Assembly (NCBI GenBank): GCA_002413325.1
Contig: DHWT01000247.1
Coordinates: 1-9,459, forward strand
Source: Chitinophagaceae bacterium UBA5175
Lineage (GTDB): Bacteria; Bacteroidota; Bacteroidia; Chitinophagales; Chitinophagaceae
Direction of reading: 5' to 3'
DNA: 9,459 nt
Shown one piece after another: positions 1-7,382 of the stretch. Both the position numbers and the translations under genes were made by a program. The notes beneath the pieces were generated by a model. That model was not told the origin of the DNA. It saw only the letters and a list, made by a program, of their open reading frames with translations, and ran no database searches. Position 1 is the stretch's first letter. Every line of letters starts with the position of its first letter.

Positions 1-1170
1 AATATCAATGTCCTGGTCAATGTATCGGTCACCTTTCATCCGGTTTACGGATTGCAGCTCAATCTCCACGACATTGACAGCAATTTTACCCTGGGCGTTT
101 TGGCACAGCAGAGACAGGCTACCCTGGACAGGCTGGTGGCGGAAAATCCGGGTTTCATCAGCAAAACCGGGGACCAATACATCACCCGGAATAACCAACT
201 GGATCTACCTGTCGTCATTCAGAAAATCGCGGTGATTACCTCCCGGAATTCGGCCGGGGGTGAGGATTTTAAACATACCCTGGAAAGTAACAGCTACGGG
301 TACCTGTTTTTTATTGACTATTATTATACTGAAGTACAGGGGGAAATCAATGCGGAACAGTTCCTGGGTAAAATCATTGAAGTATTCAATTCCGGGGTAC
401 CCTACGACGTGCTGGTGATTACCCGGGGCGGCGGTGCGCAGACTGATTTTTTAATATTTGATAATTATTATATTGGCCGGGCGATCGCCAAATATCCCAT
501 TCCCGTCATCACGGGAATCGGTCACCAGAGAAATGAAACGATCGCCGATTTGATGGCACACACGCAAACGAAAACACCGACGAAAGCGGCCGAATTTATA
601 TTGGCGCATAACAAGGCTTTCGAGGAAAAAATTCTCTTATTTCAAAAAAACATATTAATTAAAACGCAGCAGTTGTTTTCGGTGCATTTTCAGTCGCTTT
701 CCCGGCACACAAGCACGGTGGTGAATCAATCCAGGAACTTTATTTCCGGTTACAGGGGAAGCCTGGTGCATATCAACCAGGTGACGATTAATACCTCCAA
801 ATCGATTCTTTTTAAGCATAGATCCGCCCTGGTGGAAATGGCTTCCCGGCTGAGTACCCGGCCGAAAATCATATTGCAAAACTTATCCGGGGATATCCGA
901 AATACCATGGGCAACTTAAGTACATTTAAATCCCAGTACCTGAAGAATCAGCGGGGGTACCTGGGTCATTATGCATCGGTGATCAACATGATGAGCCCGG
1001 CCAACATTTTAAAAAAGGGGTTCGCCATCGTAAAGGTCAAAGGCGTGGTGACCAGCGATCCGGAAAAAATTAAGGTGGGCGATGATGTGGATGTTATTTT
1101 GTCCGGCACGGAAATTAAAACAAGGGTAAGGCAAAAAAATAAATACGATGGATCAGACTTTAACCTATGA
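1..1170 (+). CDS. xseA: Exodeoxyribonuclease VII large subunit, 5'-truncated by window edge
   Basis: XseA is the catalytic subunit of exonuclease VII, a cytoplasmic nuclease that degrades single-stranded DNA to oligonucleotides in repair and recombination. The frame is open from base 1 (389 residues visible), so the start and most of the N-terminal OB-fold lie outside. The first visible residues, up to VYGLQLNLHDIDSNFTLG (nt 43-96), are the standard junction between the OB-fold and the nuclease domain. The core follows: RGGGAQTDF near nt 421-447, then GHQRNETIADL at nt 520-552 and TPTKAAEF. A long helical stretch comes next, then the C-terminal segment NILKKGFAIVKVKG, ending in the VGDDVDVILSG fold. 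The usual GHExD aspartate is Asn here. The stop overlaps xseB. Family assignment is very secure. Confidence 0.96.
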   Translation, partial: NINVLVNVSVTFHPVYGLQLNLHDIDSNFTLGVLAQQRQATLDRLVAENPGFISKTGDQYITRNNQLDLPVVIQKIAVITSRNSAGGEDFKHTLESNSYGYLFFIDYYYTEVQGEINAEQFLGKIIEVFNSGVPYDVLVITRGGGAQTDFLIFDNYYIGRAIAKYPIPVITGIGHQRNETIADLMAHTQTKTPTKAAEFILAHNKAFEEKILLFQKNILIKTQQLFSVHFQSLSRHTSTVVNQSRNFISGYRGSLVHINQVTINTSKSILFKHRSALVEMASRLSTRPKIILQNLSGDIRNTMGNLSTFKSQYLKNQRGYLGHYASVINMMSPANILKKGFAIVKVKGVVTSDPEKIKVGDDVDVILSGTEIKTRVRQKNKYDGSDFNL

Positions 1171-1357
1171 GTCAGCCTATAAAGAACTGGCGCAGATCGC
1201 AAAAGAAATTGAAACGGAATCCGTATCCGTAGACGAATTGGCCCAAAAGGTCAAAAGGGCTTCTGAGCTGATTACCTTTTGCCAGGCCAAACTAAAATCC
1301 ACCGAAACGGAGGTCAACAATATCATCGCCGGGATGGAGGGTTCGGGGTCCAAGTGA
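1148..1357 (+). CDS. xseB: Exodeoxyribonuclease VII small subunit
   Basis: This 69-residue acidic helical protein has the length and pattern of XseB: an opening YESAYKELAQIAKEIE helix, the SVDELAQKVKRASELI segment, then CQAKLKSTETEV. Several XseB copies wrap the helical region of XseA to form the exonuclease VII holoenzyme. The ATG at 1148 lies inside the 3' end of xseA, giving a 23-nt overlap in another frame, a classic arrangement for translational coupling of two subunits. No separate promoter or clear ribosome binding site is visible. The gene ends 51 nt before the stop of the convergent gene at 1409. Confidence 0.93.
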   Translation: MDQTLTYESAYKELAQIAKEIETESVSVDELAQKVKRASELITFCQAKLKSTETEVNNIIAGMEGSGSK

Positions 1358-1408
1358 ATTCCTGATTGCATGTATCTCCCATCTGATCAACAGGGTTGCC
1401 CGGTCATT

Positions 1409-2644
1409 TTATTTCTTTCCCTTTTTAGCTATCCGGTCCCGCAGCGTGTTGATCCTGCCCATGGATTTACTGAGCAGGTCGCGCGCAGTTTCAGGATTCA
1501 CACCGGCTTCTTTGGCCAGTGCTTCGATATCGGGGGCTTTCCCTGAATTAATATAAGGCAGGGCAAGCTGGAGCAGGTGGTTGAGCTTCGCCATCATATC
1601 ATTTTCTGAAGATTCGGATTTGCGCTGAAATAATTTCTCATAAGGATCCAGCTGTAGTTCTTTCCTGAATATTTCTTTTACAGCCGTCAGCATGGGCAGG
1701 TGCACATGGATATCCGGATCTGCCGGAAGATCCATTCCTTGTACATTCAGTTTTTTCACCAGGTTCGCGAATCCGCGGTCCGTCATCGCGGTCAGCATCA
1801 GGGTCTTCCGTTCTTCAATATAATAAGCTGCTGCAAAATGCGGGGGTTCGCTCCAGGATCCCTTCGAGATCCGGTAAACACCCTTTGCGTATTCCAGCGT
1901 AAAGTTTTTGCGCAGGTCTTCGCCATGAAATATTTCCAGCGGATGCTCCGCGACCACCTGCACGAGTTCGTCTTTCTCATTTATGATGCGGGGCCTCCTG
2001 GATGCGTGAATCAGCATCAGGTAGGGGATGGGATTCTCCTCCACATCGGCCATCAGCTCTTCTTCCGATTCAATGCCAGGATTCAGTTCCGTGGCGAAAA
2101 AGAAAATATCATCCGGATCGAAACCCTGGAAGCCGACGACCGGTCCGAAGGTCTGCCAGCAGGATCCATTGAACATGATGAGATTGAACCAGAGTCTTAC
2201 AGGCTGCTCCGAAAGGGTCTCTGTGGTTGAAACGGAATGCAGCAGAAATGTTTCCCCGGTAAAAACGTCTTCCATTTCATAAAAATCTTTTTCCGGGTTT
2301 GCGATGATTTCATGGAAACTGTATCTCCAGGGATGGGCGGCATGCTGTTGGAGAAGGCCCAGCTGTTCCGGGGGCAGGGCTTTGATTTCCGCATGGTTCA
2401 GGTATTTTTGAATGAGGCCGCCTTCTTCAAAAATCCGGTGACAGATATATTGCGCCTTGATCAGGTTCACCCATTCCGGCTTAAATCCCTTCGTAATATG
2501 CCGGAAGCGCGCCAGGCGCTGGTCCACCTCGAGATCAAGCCTTTCCCGGGCGGCCGCATAATACATCAGGAATTTGTCCACGACGAGCGCGGAAACTTCA
2601 TTCACTTGTTTGCAGTCTTTCAGAATTTTGTTGAAATCAGTCAT
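1409..2644 (-). CDS. Conserved-looking hypothetical protein, 411 aa
   Basis: I do not recognise this family. The frame opens at a TTG at 2668, but I chose the ATG at 2644 (MTDFNKILKD), the first ATG, since nothing favours the TTG. The product looks soluble and cytoplasmic, with no signal peptide or membrane segment. The first 110 residues are mostly helical and charged. The middle is alpha/beta, with an aromatic stretch (EDVFTGETFLLHS, then SCWQTFGPVVGFQGFDPDDIFFF). The last 80 residues are helical and lysine-rich, with a possible small helix-turn-helix-like element (LAKEAGVNPETARDLL) and a basic tail. The 'EDVFTGE...W...GP' segment faintly recalls the central part of some SEC-C-associated proteins, but no SEC-C cysteine motif is present. 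It stands alone and converges on xseB. Confidence 0.85.
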   Translation of the reverse strand: MTDFNKILKDCKQVNEVSALVVDKFLMYYAAARERLDLEVDQRLARFRHITKGFKPEWVNLIKAQYICHRIFEEGGLIQKYLNHAEIKALPPEQLGLLQQHAAHPWRYSFHEIIANPEKDFYEMEDVFTGETFLLHSVSTTETLSEQPVRLWFNLIMFNGSCWQTFGPVVGFQGFDPDDIFFFATELNPGIESEEELMADVEENPIPYLMLIHASRRPRIINEKDELVQVVAEHPLEIFHGEDLRKNFTLEYAKGVYRISKGSWSEPPHFAAAYYIEERKTLMLTAMTDRGFANLVKKLNVQGMDLPADPDIHVHLPMLTAVKEIFRKELQLDPYEKLFQRKSESSENDMMAKLNHLLQLALPYINSGKAPDIEALAKEAGVNPETARDLLSKSMGRINTLRDRIAKKGKK

Positions 2645-2717
2645 TGCGGGCGCCTGATGATACTGCAATGTAGCGAATGCTTGAACATAAACAGATAGAT
2701 CAGGTAGCTCCGATTCT

Positions 2718-2908
2718 TCAGGTAATTGAAAAAATCCAGTCAGTCTTCCAGGTTCTTAAAACTGTGATTGAGCCGGGACCAAATGTATAAACTGTAATAG
2801 CCTTCCCTTCATATTCTTTAAGCTGGTCATAAGACATCTTATGCTGCTGTTGTGAAAAAGAAAGAAGCGATGTAAATAGGAAAACTGAAATCAGGCCTGT
2901 TTTTTCAT
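2718..2908 (-). pseudogene. Remnant of a small secreted-protein gene, frameshifted in its signal peptide
   Basis: Read from the ATG at 2908, the frame stops after five codons (MKKQA, stop). Adding one A to the A6 run (2900-2905 as T on the plus strand) gives a textbook signal peptide, MKKTGLISVFLFTSLLSFSQ. An open frame then continues through HKMSYDQLKEYEGKAITVY to a TGA at 2718, 63 residues in all. The 191-nt span is one base short of a whole number of codons, which fits a single deletion. The 'MSYDQLKEYEG' start loosely resembles the N-terminus of some exported Bacteroidetes hydrolases, but nothing after it supports that, so the gene may also be truncated at its 3' end. An internal ATG (HKM) could still give about 40 residues without export. 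This may be a sequencing error instead of real decay. Confidence 0.6.
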
Positions 2909-3000
2909 ATTTGGTTTATATAATATGGGGTACATGATTCACAACGCGCAGGTATAACTGCGGGTGGGTGGATTTTAAAATGTTCAGCCGGGATCCGCTG

Positions 3001-3018
3001 CTGACGGCGAACCGTAGC
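3001..3018 (-). other. Possible RNA hairpin with a UUCG loop downstream of the NIF3 gene
   Basis: On the minus strand the bases read ACGG-TTCG-CCGT (3015-3004), a perfect 4-bp stem with a UUCG tetraloop. Three more pairs (GCT/AGC) form if one C is bulged. It starts about 28 nt past the NIF3 stop. No U tract follows, so it is not a standard intrinsic terminator. It could protect the 3' end of the mRNA or be chance structure in a GC-rich patch. Confidence 0.25.
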
Positions 3019-3045
3019 CGGAGTTAACAAGGTTTGGTCTGTGAT

Positions 3046-3912
3046 TTATTTCGGCGTCCACCAATAATTAACATTCTTCAGAAAAACGATGTTTGTACCT
3101 GGGATAAATGTTTTCATCCAATCGGCACAATACTTTGCTCCCGGCTCTTCTGATTTAAGATGTCCAATGAATATCGCGGCTTTCTTTTTTCCCTGCATAA
3201 CGGCGTCTTCCGTATAAACATAGTCTTCCCATTCTCTGGCTTCACCTACCAATATGACATCTACATCATCCCGTTGCAGTACGCCAATATGCATTTGGAG
3301 TGTAGGTGCCAGTCCCGGGACTAAACCGATCCTGCTTATTTCAAGGTCAGGGTTACCAATAACACGAATGCCTTCCACCTTGAAATGCTTTTTTACGGAA
3401 TCAACCAGTGAAGCAAGTGTTTCTTTTTTTACCTCCAGTATCCAGGGTGAAGTGGAGACGATTTTCCATTTCAACTCATCTGCCAGGCCCTGTAAGATTT
3501 GGTCAGGATGATTACGATGGGCATTGTCGTGAAACCGGAACAGGGTCAGTTTGTTTTCTTTAATAAAAGCCACTTTATCTTTTAATACCTGGTCTGTTTT
3601 CATAAAGTCGGGTATTGAGTCGGTTGCATTATAAAAGATGGGTTCGTGTGTAATGATCAGGTTACAATGAGCCGCAACTGCCCGTTTGAGAATATTCATA
3701 TCGGCAAACATACAGGTAGCAATACCGGTGACCGCATCAAAGGCATTTCCAATTAAAATCGTATCTGTCCTGGTGGTAACCCATTGGGGCTTTACATTCT
3801 GCTTTATTTTAGCAATTACTTCATTCACAGTAAGTGATGGCTCCCGGGTCTGTGCATGCAAAGGATTTTGAAATGCCAGTAAGAGACTAAAGAAAAAAAT
3901 CCGGAATTTCAT
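3046..3912 (-). CDS. Exported NIF3-family (DUF34) metal-binding protein
   Basis: This 288-residue protein belongs to the NIF3/DUF34 family, annotated in many genomes as 'GTP cyclohydrolase I type 2'; its real reaction is unsettled. The family's dinuclear metal-site motifs are visible: ITHEPIF (residues 87-93, usually THHPxxF), FRFHDNAHRNHPD (126-137), VGEAREWE (222-229) and IGHLKSEEPG (249-258). The N-terminus, MKFRIFFFSLLLAFQNPLHAQ, is a good Sec signal peptide with likely cleavage near LHA-Q, which is unusual because most NIF3 proteins are cytoplasmic. The start at 3912 is fixed by that signal peptide. It lies 70 nt downstream of the exported Sde182-like gene on the same strand with no clear promoter between them, so cotranscription is likely. 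Confidence 0.88.
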   Translation of the reverse strand: MKFRIFFFSLLLAFQNPLHAQTREPSLTVNEVIAKIKQNVKPQWVTTRTDTILIGNAFDAVTGIATCMFADMNILKRAVAAHCNLIITHEPIFYNATDSIPDFMKTDQVLKDKVAFIKENKLTLFRFHDNAHRNHPDQILQGLADELKWKIVSTSPWILEVKKETLASLVDSVKKHFKVEGIRVIGNPDLEISRIGLVPGLAPTLQMHIGVLQRDDVDVILVGEAREWEDYVYTEDAVMQGKKKAAIFIGHLKSEEPGAKYCADWMKTFIPGTNIVFLKNVNYWWTPK

Positions 3913-3982
3913 AAATAATATTATTATGGACGTTAAACGATTCGCAGTTTTAAAATGGCCACAGGCGTTCGGGGTGAATTAT

Positions 3983-5578
3983 TTATTTCTTTACCGTTAC
4001 AATAACCCGCTGATAGCTCGTAAGCGCGGGTGAACCATTATCTGATGCTTCAAGAATAATATGAATGGTTTGTCCGGGCGCTGCGTCTTTAGGAATATGC
4101 ACTTTGGTGCCCGCTGCGTTCGCATTCGAAATATCGGTCTTACCCGGGTATGTCCCTGCCATGAACTGCCACCATGTAATCGACACACTGTTTCCATCCG
4201 GATCGGAAACATGTCCATTTAACTTTATGGTCTCCCCCGGAGATGCCAGTACAGTAAGTGGCCCTTCCATAGTAATCACCGGTGCATGGTTCGCATCTGA
4301 AAACCTCGGTGTTACAGACCATTTCAGACGGGCAGCAAAATCGCGCTGGGCTGCTGGAAAGAAGTCAGGATAGTCCGTTTTATTTAAACGGCTGGTCACG
4401 GAGCTGAGTGCAGATACCATGGCCTGTTGGGATGTATCACTCATCTGGAAGGAAAAGCCGCTCTCCGGGTTCTTCACCCCGCGGCCGCCCCAGCCACCAT
4501 AAGAACTTTCCTCATAGGCCCGCAGCCCGTTTGCCGGCATGTTCATAAATGTAGGGTCGTCGCCTTCACCGAGCCATGAATCTTTTGGCTGCACAGGCAT
4601 CCATACTGCATAACCCATTTTTCTCAACTGCTCGTTGGTATAGCCGGAAAAGCCGAAATAATCCATAATATCTCCTTTCACCATTTGTTTGCCATCGCCC
4701 CAAACCCTGTACAAGGCACCTAAAGGCCCCCGGTCAGATACATTTTTCTTCATCCAGGATGAAGTCAGATAAACCGAATCTTCAGGCTTTGCACCTAACT
4801 GGGCACCATATGCGTAGTTGGGGCCGCCCTGGAATTGCCTGTATTCAATATCGGGCCATTCAGGCTTTATATATTTGGCATACATATCATCCTGGTCGCC
4901 GGATGGGAGCAGCACTACTTTACGCGAAATTTTCTTACGGATCATGTCCCATTGCGTGGTGTACTCATACTGATCCTGTATGGATTTGAGCGCGCGGGCG
5001 ATGGTGCTCTGGCCTCCCCAGGCTGTTATAAACAGCTTTCCGGGTTTATCATCCAGCATCAGGGATCTGATCAGGTCTGAGCCGGGAGTATTTTTGGAAA
5101 TATCCCCGTCGAATTCAATATTTCCGAAACGGATTTTTGATTTCAGTTCAGCAGGGGCTGGATAATTTGGGTTATGCACTTTCAGGTTGGGATATACTTT
5201 TGCATACGCATCGACAGCCTGATCAATGTAATGTTCATCTTTTGCCCAGCGCCAGGAGGTGCATGGACAGGTGTCTAATCCAAACCGCGCATATTCCCTT
5301 CCCGGCACATACCATTCCGTTCCTTTCCCGTCTCCTTTCCAATGAAAACCGCTGCTTGTATAGATGAGCCCTTCCACATCCAGATCGCAACTGTAAAGCA
5401 AAAAGCGGATCAGCGAGTTATTATCGTCAAGTTCCGGGTCAGTGGTAATAACGATACGTGGTCGCGTCTGTTGATGTGGAGACTGCGCGCTGGCGCCGTT
5501 CGTTAAAAGACCGGCTGCTATAATGCATACTGCATAAAAGCGGATATGGTTCCATATAGCCAGCAGATCAGATCTCAT
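3983..5578 (-). CDS. Exported Sde182-like (DUF1593) nucleoside-hydrolase-fold protein
   Basis: The 531-residue product resembles the Sde182 family (DUF1593), a nucleoside-hydrolase-like domain found in secreted proteins of polysaccharide-degrading bacteria; Sde182 itself was described as cellulose-binding. After a signal peptide ending in LLTNGASAQ comes RIVITTDPELDDNNSLIRF, a variant of the nucleoside hydrolase DxDxxxDD metal motif. The conserved body includes LFITAWGGQSTIARAL and the GLRAYEESSYGGWGGRG segment. From about residue 430 (NHAPVITMEGPLTVLASPGE) a roughly 100-residue Ig-like C-terminal domain follows, with SDPDGNSVSITWWQF. The frame is open from an ATG at 5620. I chose the ATG at 5578 because it places the signal peptide properly and a promoter-like sequence overlaps the longer version. 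Substrate and catalytic activity are unknown. Confidence 0.87.
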   Translation of the reverse strand: MRSDLLAIWNHIRFYAVCIIAAGLLTNGASAQSPHQQTRPRIVITTDPELDDNNSLIRFLLYSCDLDVEGLIYTSSGFHWKGDGKGTEWYVPGREYARFGLDTCPCTSWRWAKDEHYIDQAVDAYAKVYPNLKVHNPNYPAPAELKSKIRFGNIEFDGDISKNTPGSDLIRSLMLDDKPGKLFITAWGGQSTIARALKSIQDQYEYTTQWDMIRKKISRKVVLLPSGDQDDMYAKYIKPEWPDIEYRQFQGGPNYAYGAQLGAKPEDSVYLTSSWMKKNVSDRGPLGALYRVWGDGKQMVKGDIMDYFGFSGYTNEQLRKMGYAVWMPVQPKDSWLGEGDDPTFMNMPANGLRAYEESSYGGWGGRGVKNPESGFSFQMSDTSQQAMVSALSSVTSRLNKTDYPDFFPAAQRDFAARLKWSVTPRFSDANHAPVITMEGPLTVLASPGETIKLNGHVSDPDGNSVSITWWQFMAGTYPGKTDISNANAAGTKVHIPKDAAPGQTIHIILEASDNGSPALTSYQRVIVTVKK

Positions 5579-5580
5579 AA

Positions 5581-5611
5581 ATAAAGTATTTGTATTTGGT
5601 GAAATTACAAT
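5581..5611 (-). promoter_or_regulatory. Possible Bacteroidetes-type promoter for the Sde182-like gene
   Basis: On the minus strand ATTG (5611-5608) is followed by exactly 19 bases and then TACTTTAT (5588-5581), a close but imperfect match to TTTG-N19-TAnnTTTG. It ends two bases before the chosen ATG at 5578, so the transcript would be almost leaderless. That tight spacing lowers confidence. If translation instead starts at 5620, this site lies inside the gene. Confidence 0.35.
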
Positions 5612-5682
5612 ATTAAGCATGTATACCCAATTACCCGCTTTCCCTCATCCGGGACAAATGATGATCTGTGACAGGCGGGTCA

Positions 5683-5713
5683 TTTGCTGTCCTTCAGAAA
5701 GCTTTGCAGCAAA
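5683..5713. repeat. 7-bp inverted repeat between two minus-strand genes
   Basis: TTTGCTG (5683-5689) and CAGCAAA (5707-5713) are perfect inverted copies around a 17-base loop. The right arm overlaps a 13-base palindrome, CTTTGCAGCAAAG. It lies about 55 nt past the stop of the NTF2-like gene, where a terminator would be expected, but no T-rich tract follows on the minus strand. It is either weak 3'-end structure or chance. Confidence 0.25.
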
Positions 5714-5768
5714 GGCCGGGTGTTGGGCGGTTGTGTTGGGTTAATAAAATGGTGATCTGCCTGCCTTT

Positions 5769-6188
5769 TTATTCAGTGTTGCCTGGATATTTTGAGCCAG
5801 CCCCGAAAAATACTTCAATGGAGCCAATCTTTCCTGCATGGGTAAAGCTAAAAACATCAACGTTACGGACAACTTTGTCATCTACGGTAATTATCTGGAC
5901 CAGCAGCATCAGGTCATCCCCTTTTTCAAGCATTTTAATATAGTTAACCTTTTTAATAAATTTAGCCGTTCCCCAGCATTTCTCTTTGAATTTTTCCACA
6001 GGGATATGGTCATCGTTATTGGGACTGGTGAACGTGAAGCTGTCCGCGAGCCGGGCTGCTACGGCGTTCCAGTCCTTCTTTTCAAAACCTGAATAGTAGG
6101 CCCTGACTACTTTTTCTTTCTCAGTGCTTTGTGCATAGATACCGGCAGTGGTGCAGGTTAAGAGGAAGGAGATCATAAGACGTAACAT
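5769..6188 (-). CDS. Exported NTF2/SnoaL-like protein
   Basis: The product has 139 residues: a signal peptide (MLRLMISFLLTCTTAGIYAQ, likely cleaved after YA) and an about 115-residue NTF2-like fold. The order is characteristic: helices with VVRAYYSGFEKKDWNAVAARLADSF, a strand (FTFTSPNNDD), the segment HIPVEKFKEKCWG, and three strands ending in IGSIEVFFGAG. The family forms a cone-shaped beta sheet with a pocket, used either as a small enzyme (SnoaL, ketosteroid isomerase) or only as a binding or dimerisation fold. No specific catalytic pair can be assigned. It probably acts in the periplasm. It is flanked by 150-300-bp gaps and looks monocistronic; no consensus promoter was found upstream. 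Confidence 0.85.
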   Translation of the reverse strand: MLRLMISFLLTCTTAGIYAQSTEKEKVVRAYYSGFEKKDWNAVAARLADSFTFTSPNNDDHIPVEKFKEKCWGTAKFIKKVNYIKMLEKGDDLMLLVQIITVDDKVVRNVDVFSFTHAGKIGSIEVFFGAGSKYPGNTE

Positions 6189-6216
6189 GGCAATGTTTTA
6201 ATTGGTGATTTGTATT

Positions 6217-6253
6217 TGCTAACATTAATTTTAGCTTCAGTATGGTGTTAGCA
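6217..6253. repeat. 8-bp inverted repeat upstream of the NTF2-like gene
   Basis: TGCTAACA (6217-6224) and TGTTAGCA (6246-6253) are perfect inverted copies separated by 21 bp, starting 28 bp upstream of the ATG at 6188. Two half-sites about two helical turns apart would suit a dimeric regulator, but there is no candidate regulator gene in the window and chance is possible. Confidence 0.25.
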
Positions 6254-6481
6254 TAGTGACCATAGCTGCAGCACAACGTTCAGATATTTGCGGAGGCAGG
6301 GCATTCTTTGATTGTCCGGCACAGAACAAATGCCTTATTGAAAATATTTTGTTGAAGGTAACATTTGCAGTTTAATTATTAATGTCAGGCCCGGACTGAT
6401 GCCGGGTATATATTTGATGCCCGTTGCTCTTCCGTCCGGCCCTGCTATTGCAAAGGTCCTCCTGTTGTGTGCAGTCTTTTA

Positions 6482-7372
6482 TTACCTGACAAATGTCAAA
6501 ATCGCCCTGGCAAATTCGGCAGGCGTCTCCTGAGGCAGATTATGTCCTATTCCTTTAGCGACTCTCCTTTCATAACCGCCTTCAAAATAACTGGCATCTT
6601 TACCCGTTCCTGAAAATGGTTCAACACCGTCGGCGTCAGCATCTAATATTATGGCAGGCACTTTTATTGTTGGCTGCTTTTGCAGCGACTGTTCTATGGC
6701 TTCAAATTTAGGGTCGCCGTTCGCTAATCCATATCGATGTCTGTATGAATGCACTACTACTTCCACGAAATCGGGATTGTTGAATGAAACGGCTGTTGCT
6801 TCAAAAGTGTCGTCATCAAATTTCCAGGTTGGCGACCAGTTGTTCCATAATAGCCTGCACAGCTCTTTGCGGTATTTTGTTAATCCCAGACGCCCGCGTT
6901 CGCTATGGAAGTAGAATTGATACCAATTCAGCATTTCAATTTCCGGTGCAGCAGGCTCTGAATATTTTGCTATGTTTTGAATGTTATATCCCGCCATTGA
7001 TACAAGTCCGATAATACGTTCGGGGAAAATTGCAGAAACGATGCAACAAGCCCGTCCACCCCAGTCATACCCGCCCACAATTGCTTTTTGTATAGATAGC
7101 GCATCCATTAATGCAATTAAGTCGTTGGCTAATGCAGCCTGCTGACCGGAACGGATCGTATCAGGAGACAGAAATTTTGTCGGTCCGAACCCGCGTAAGT
7201 AGGGAACGATAATCCGGCAGTCTTCGGTCAGCAAATGTTTTGTTACTTCGTCGTAAGCTCTGATGTCGTATGGAAATCCGTGCAGAAGTATGATGGTCGT
7301 TCCACCAACATGTCCGCTTTCTTCATAAGCAATGCGAAGGTCTCCTGCATTAACATATTTTAATGTTCCCAT
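6482..7372 (-). CDS. Alpha/beta hydrolase with Asp nucleophile (epoxide hydrolase/dehalogenase-like)
   Basis: This 296-residue cytoplasmic protein has the alpha/beta hydrolase order. HGFP at residues 31-34 is the oxyanion motif. GYDWGG at 101-106 is the nucleophile elbow, with Asp103 where esterases have Ser. The acid region is ILDADADGV (242-250) and the catalytic His is in GIGHNLPQE (His277). Aspartate in this elbow is typical of epoxide hydrolases and haloalkane or fluoroacetate dehalogenases, which act through a covalent alkyl-enzyme ester. The cap region (about 130-225) is rich in Tyr and Trp (NWYQFYFH, SYRHRYG), which favours an epoxide hydrolase, where cap tyrosines activate the epoxide; the substrate is unknown. 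There is no signal peptide. The ATG at 7372 lies 10 nt after the hepT stop as read, and inside the restored hepT 3' end, so it is probably the last gene of the mntA-hepT transcript. Confidence 0.88.
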   Translation of the reverse strand: MGTLKYVNAGDLRIAYEESGHVGGTTIILLHGFPYDIRAYDEVTKHLLTEDCRIIVPYLRGFGPTKFLSPDTIRSGQQAALANDLIALMDALSIQKAIVGGYDWGGRACCIVSAIFPERIIGLVSMAGYNIQNIAKYSEPAAPEIEMLNWYQFYFHSERGRLGLTKYRKELCRLLWNNWSPTWKFDDDTFEATAVSFNNPDFVEVVVHSYRHRYGLANGDPKFEAIEQSLQKQPTIKVPAIILDADADGVEPFSGTGKDASYFEGGYERRVAKGIGHNLPQETPAEFARAILTFVR

Positions 7373-7382
7373 AACAATTCAT

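Larger units (their letters stand above)
2669..3045. other. Intergenic region holding a gene remnant
   Basis: This 377-bp stretch separates the 411-aa protein gene from the end of the NIF3-family gene. It contains the frameshifted secreted-protein remnant (2718-2908) and a GC-rich segment at about 2990-3020 that can fold into hairpins. No intact gene was found on either strand. No consensus promoter (TTTG, spacer about 19, TAnnTTTG) was found for the 411-aa gene. Confidence 0.6.

Noticed and set aside
1700..2698. Long plus-strand open frames (up to 176 codons) opposite the 411-aa gene
   Set aside because: They are antisense to a better frame, and their compositions (rich in His, Arg, Phe and Cys with no domain pattern) are typical of shadow frames.
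6390..6406. CCCGG-7-CCGGG hairpin downstream of the hydrolase as a terminator
   Set aside because: The stem is only 5 bp and no T-run follows on the minus strand.
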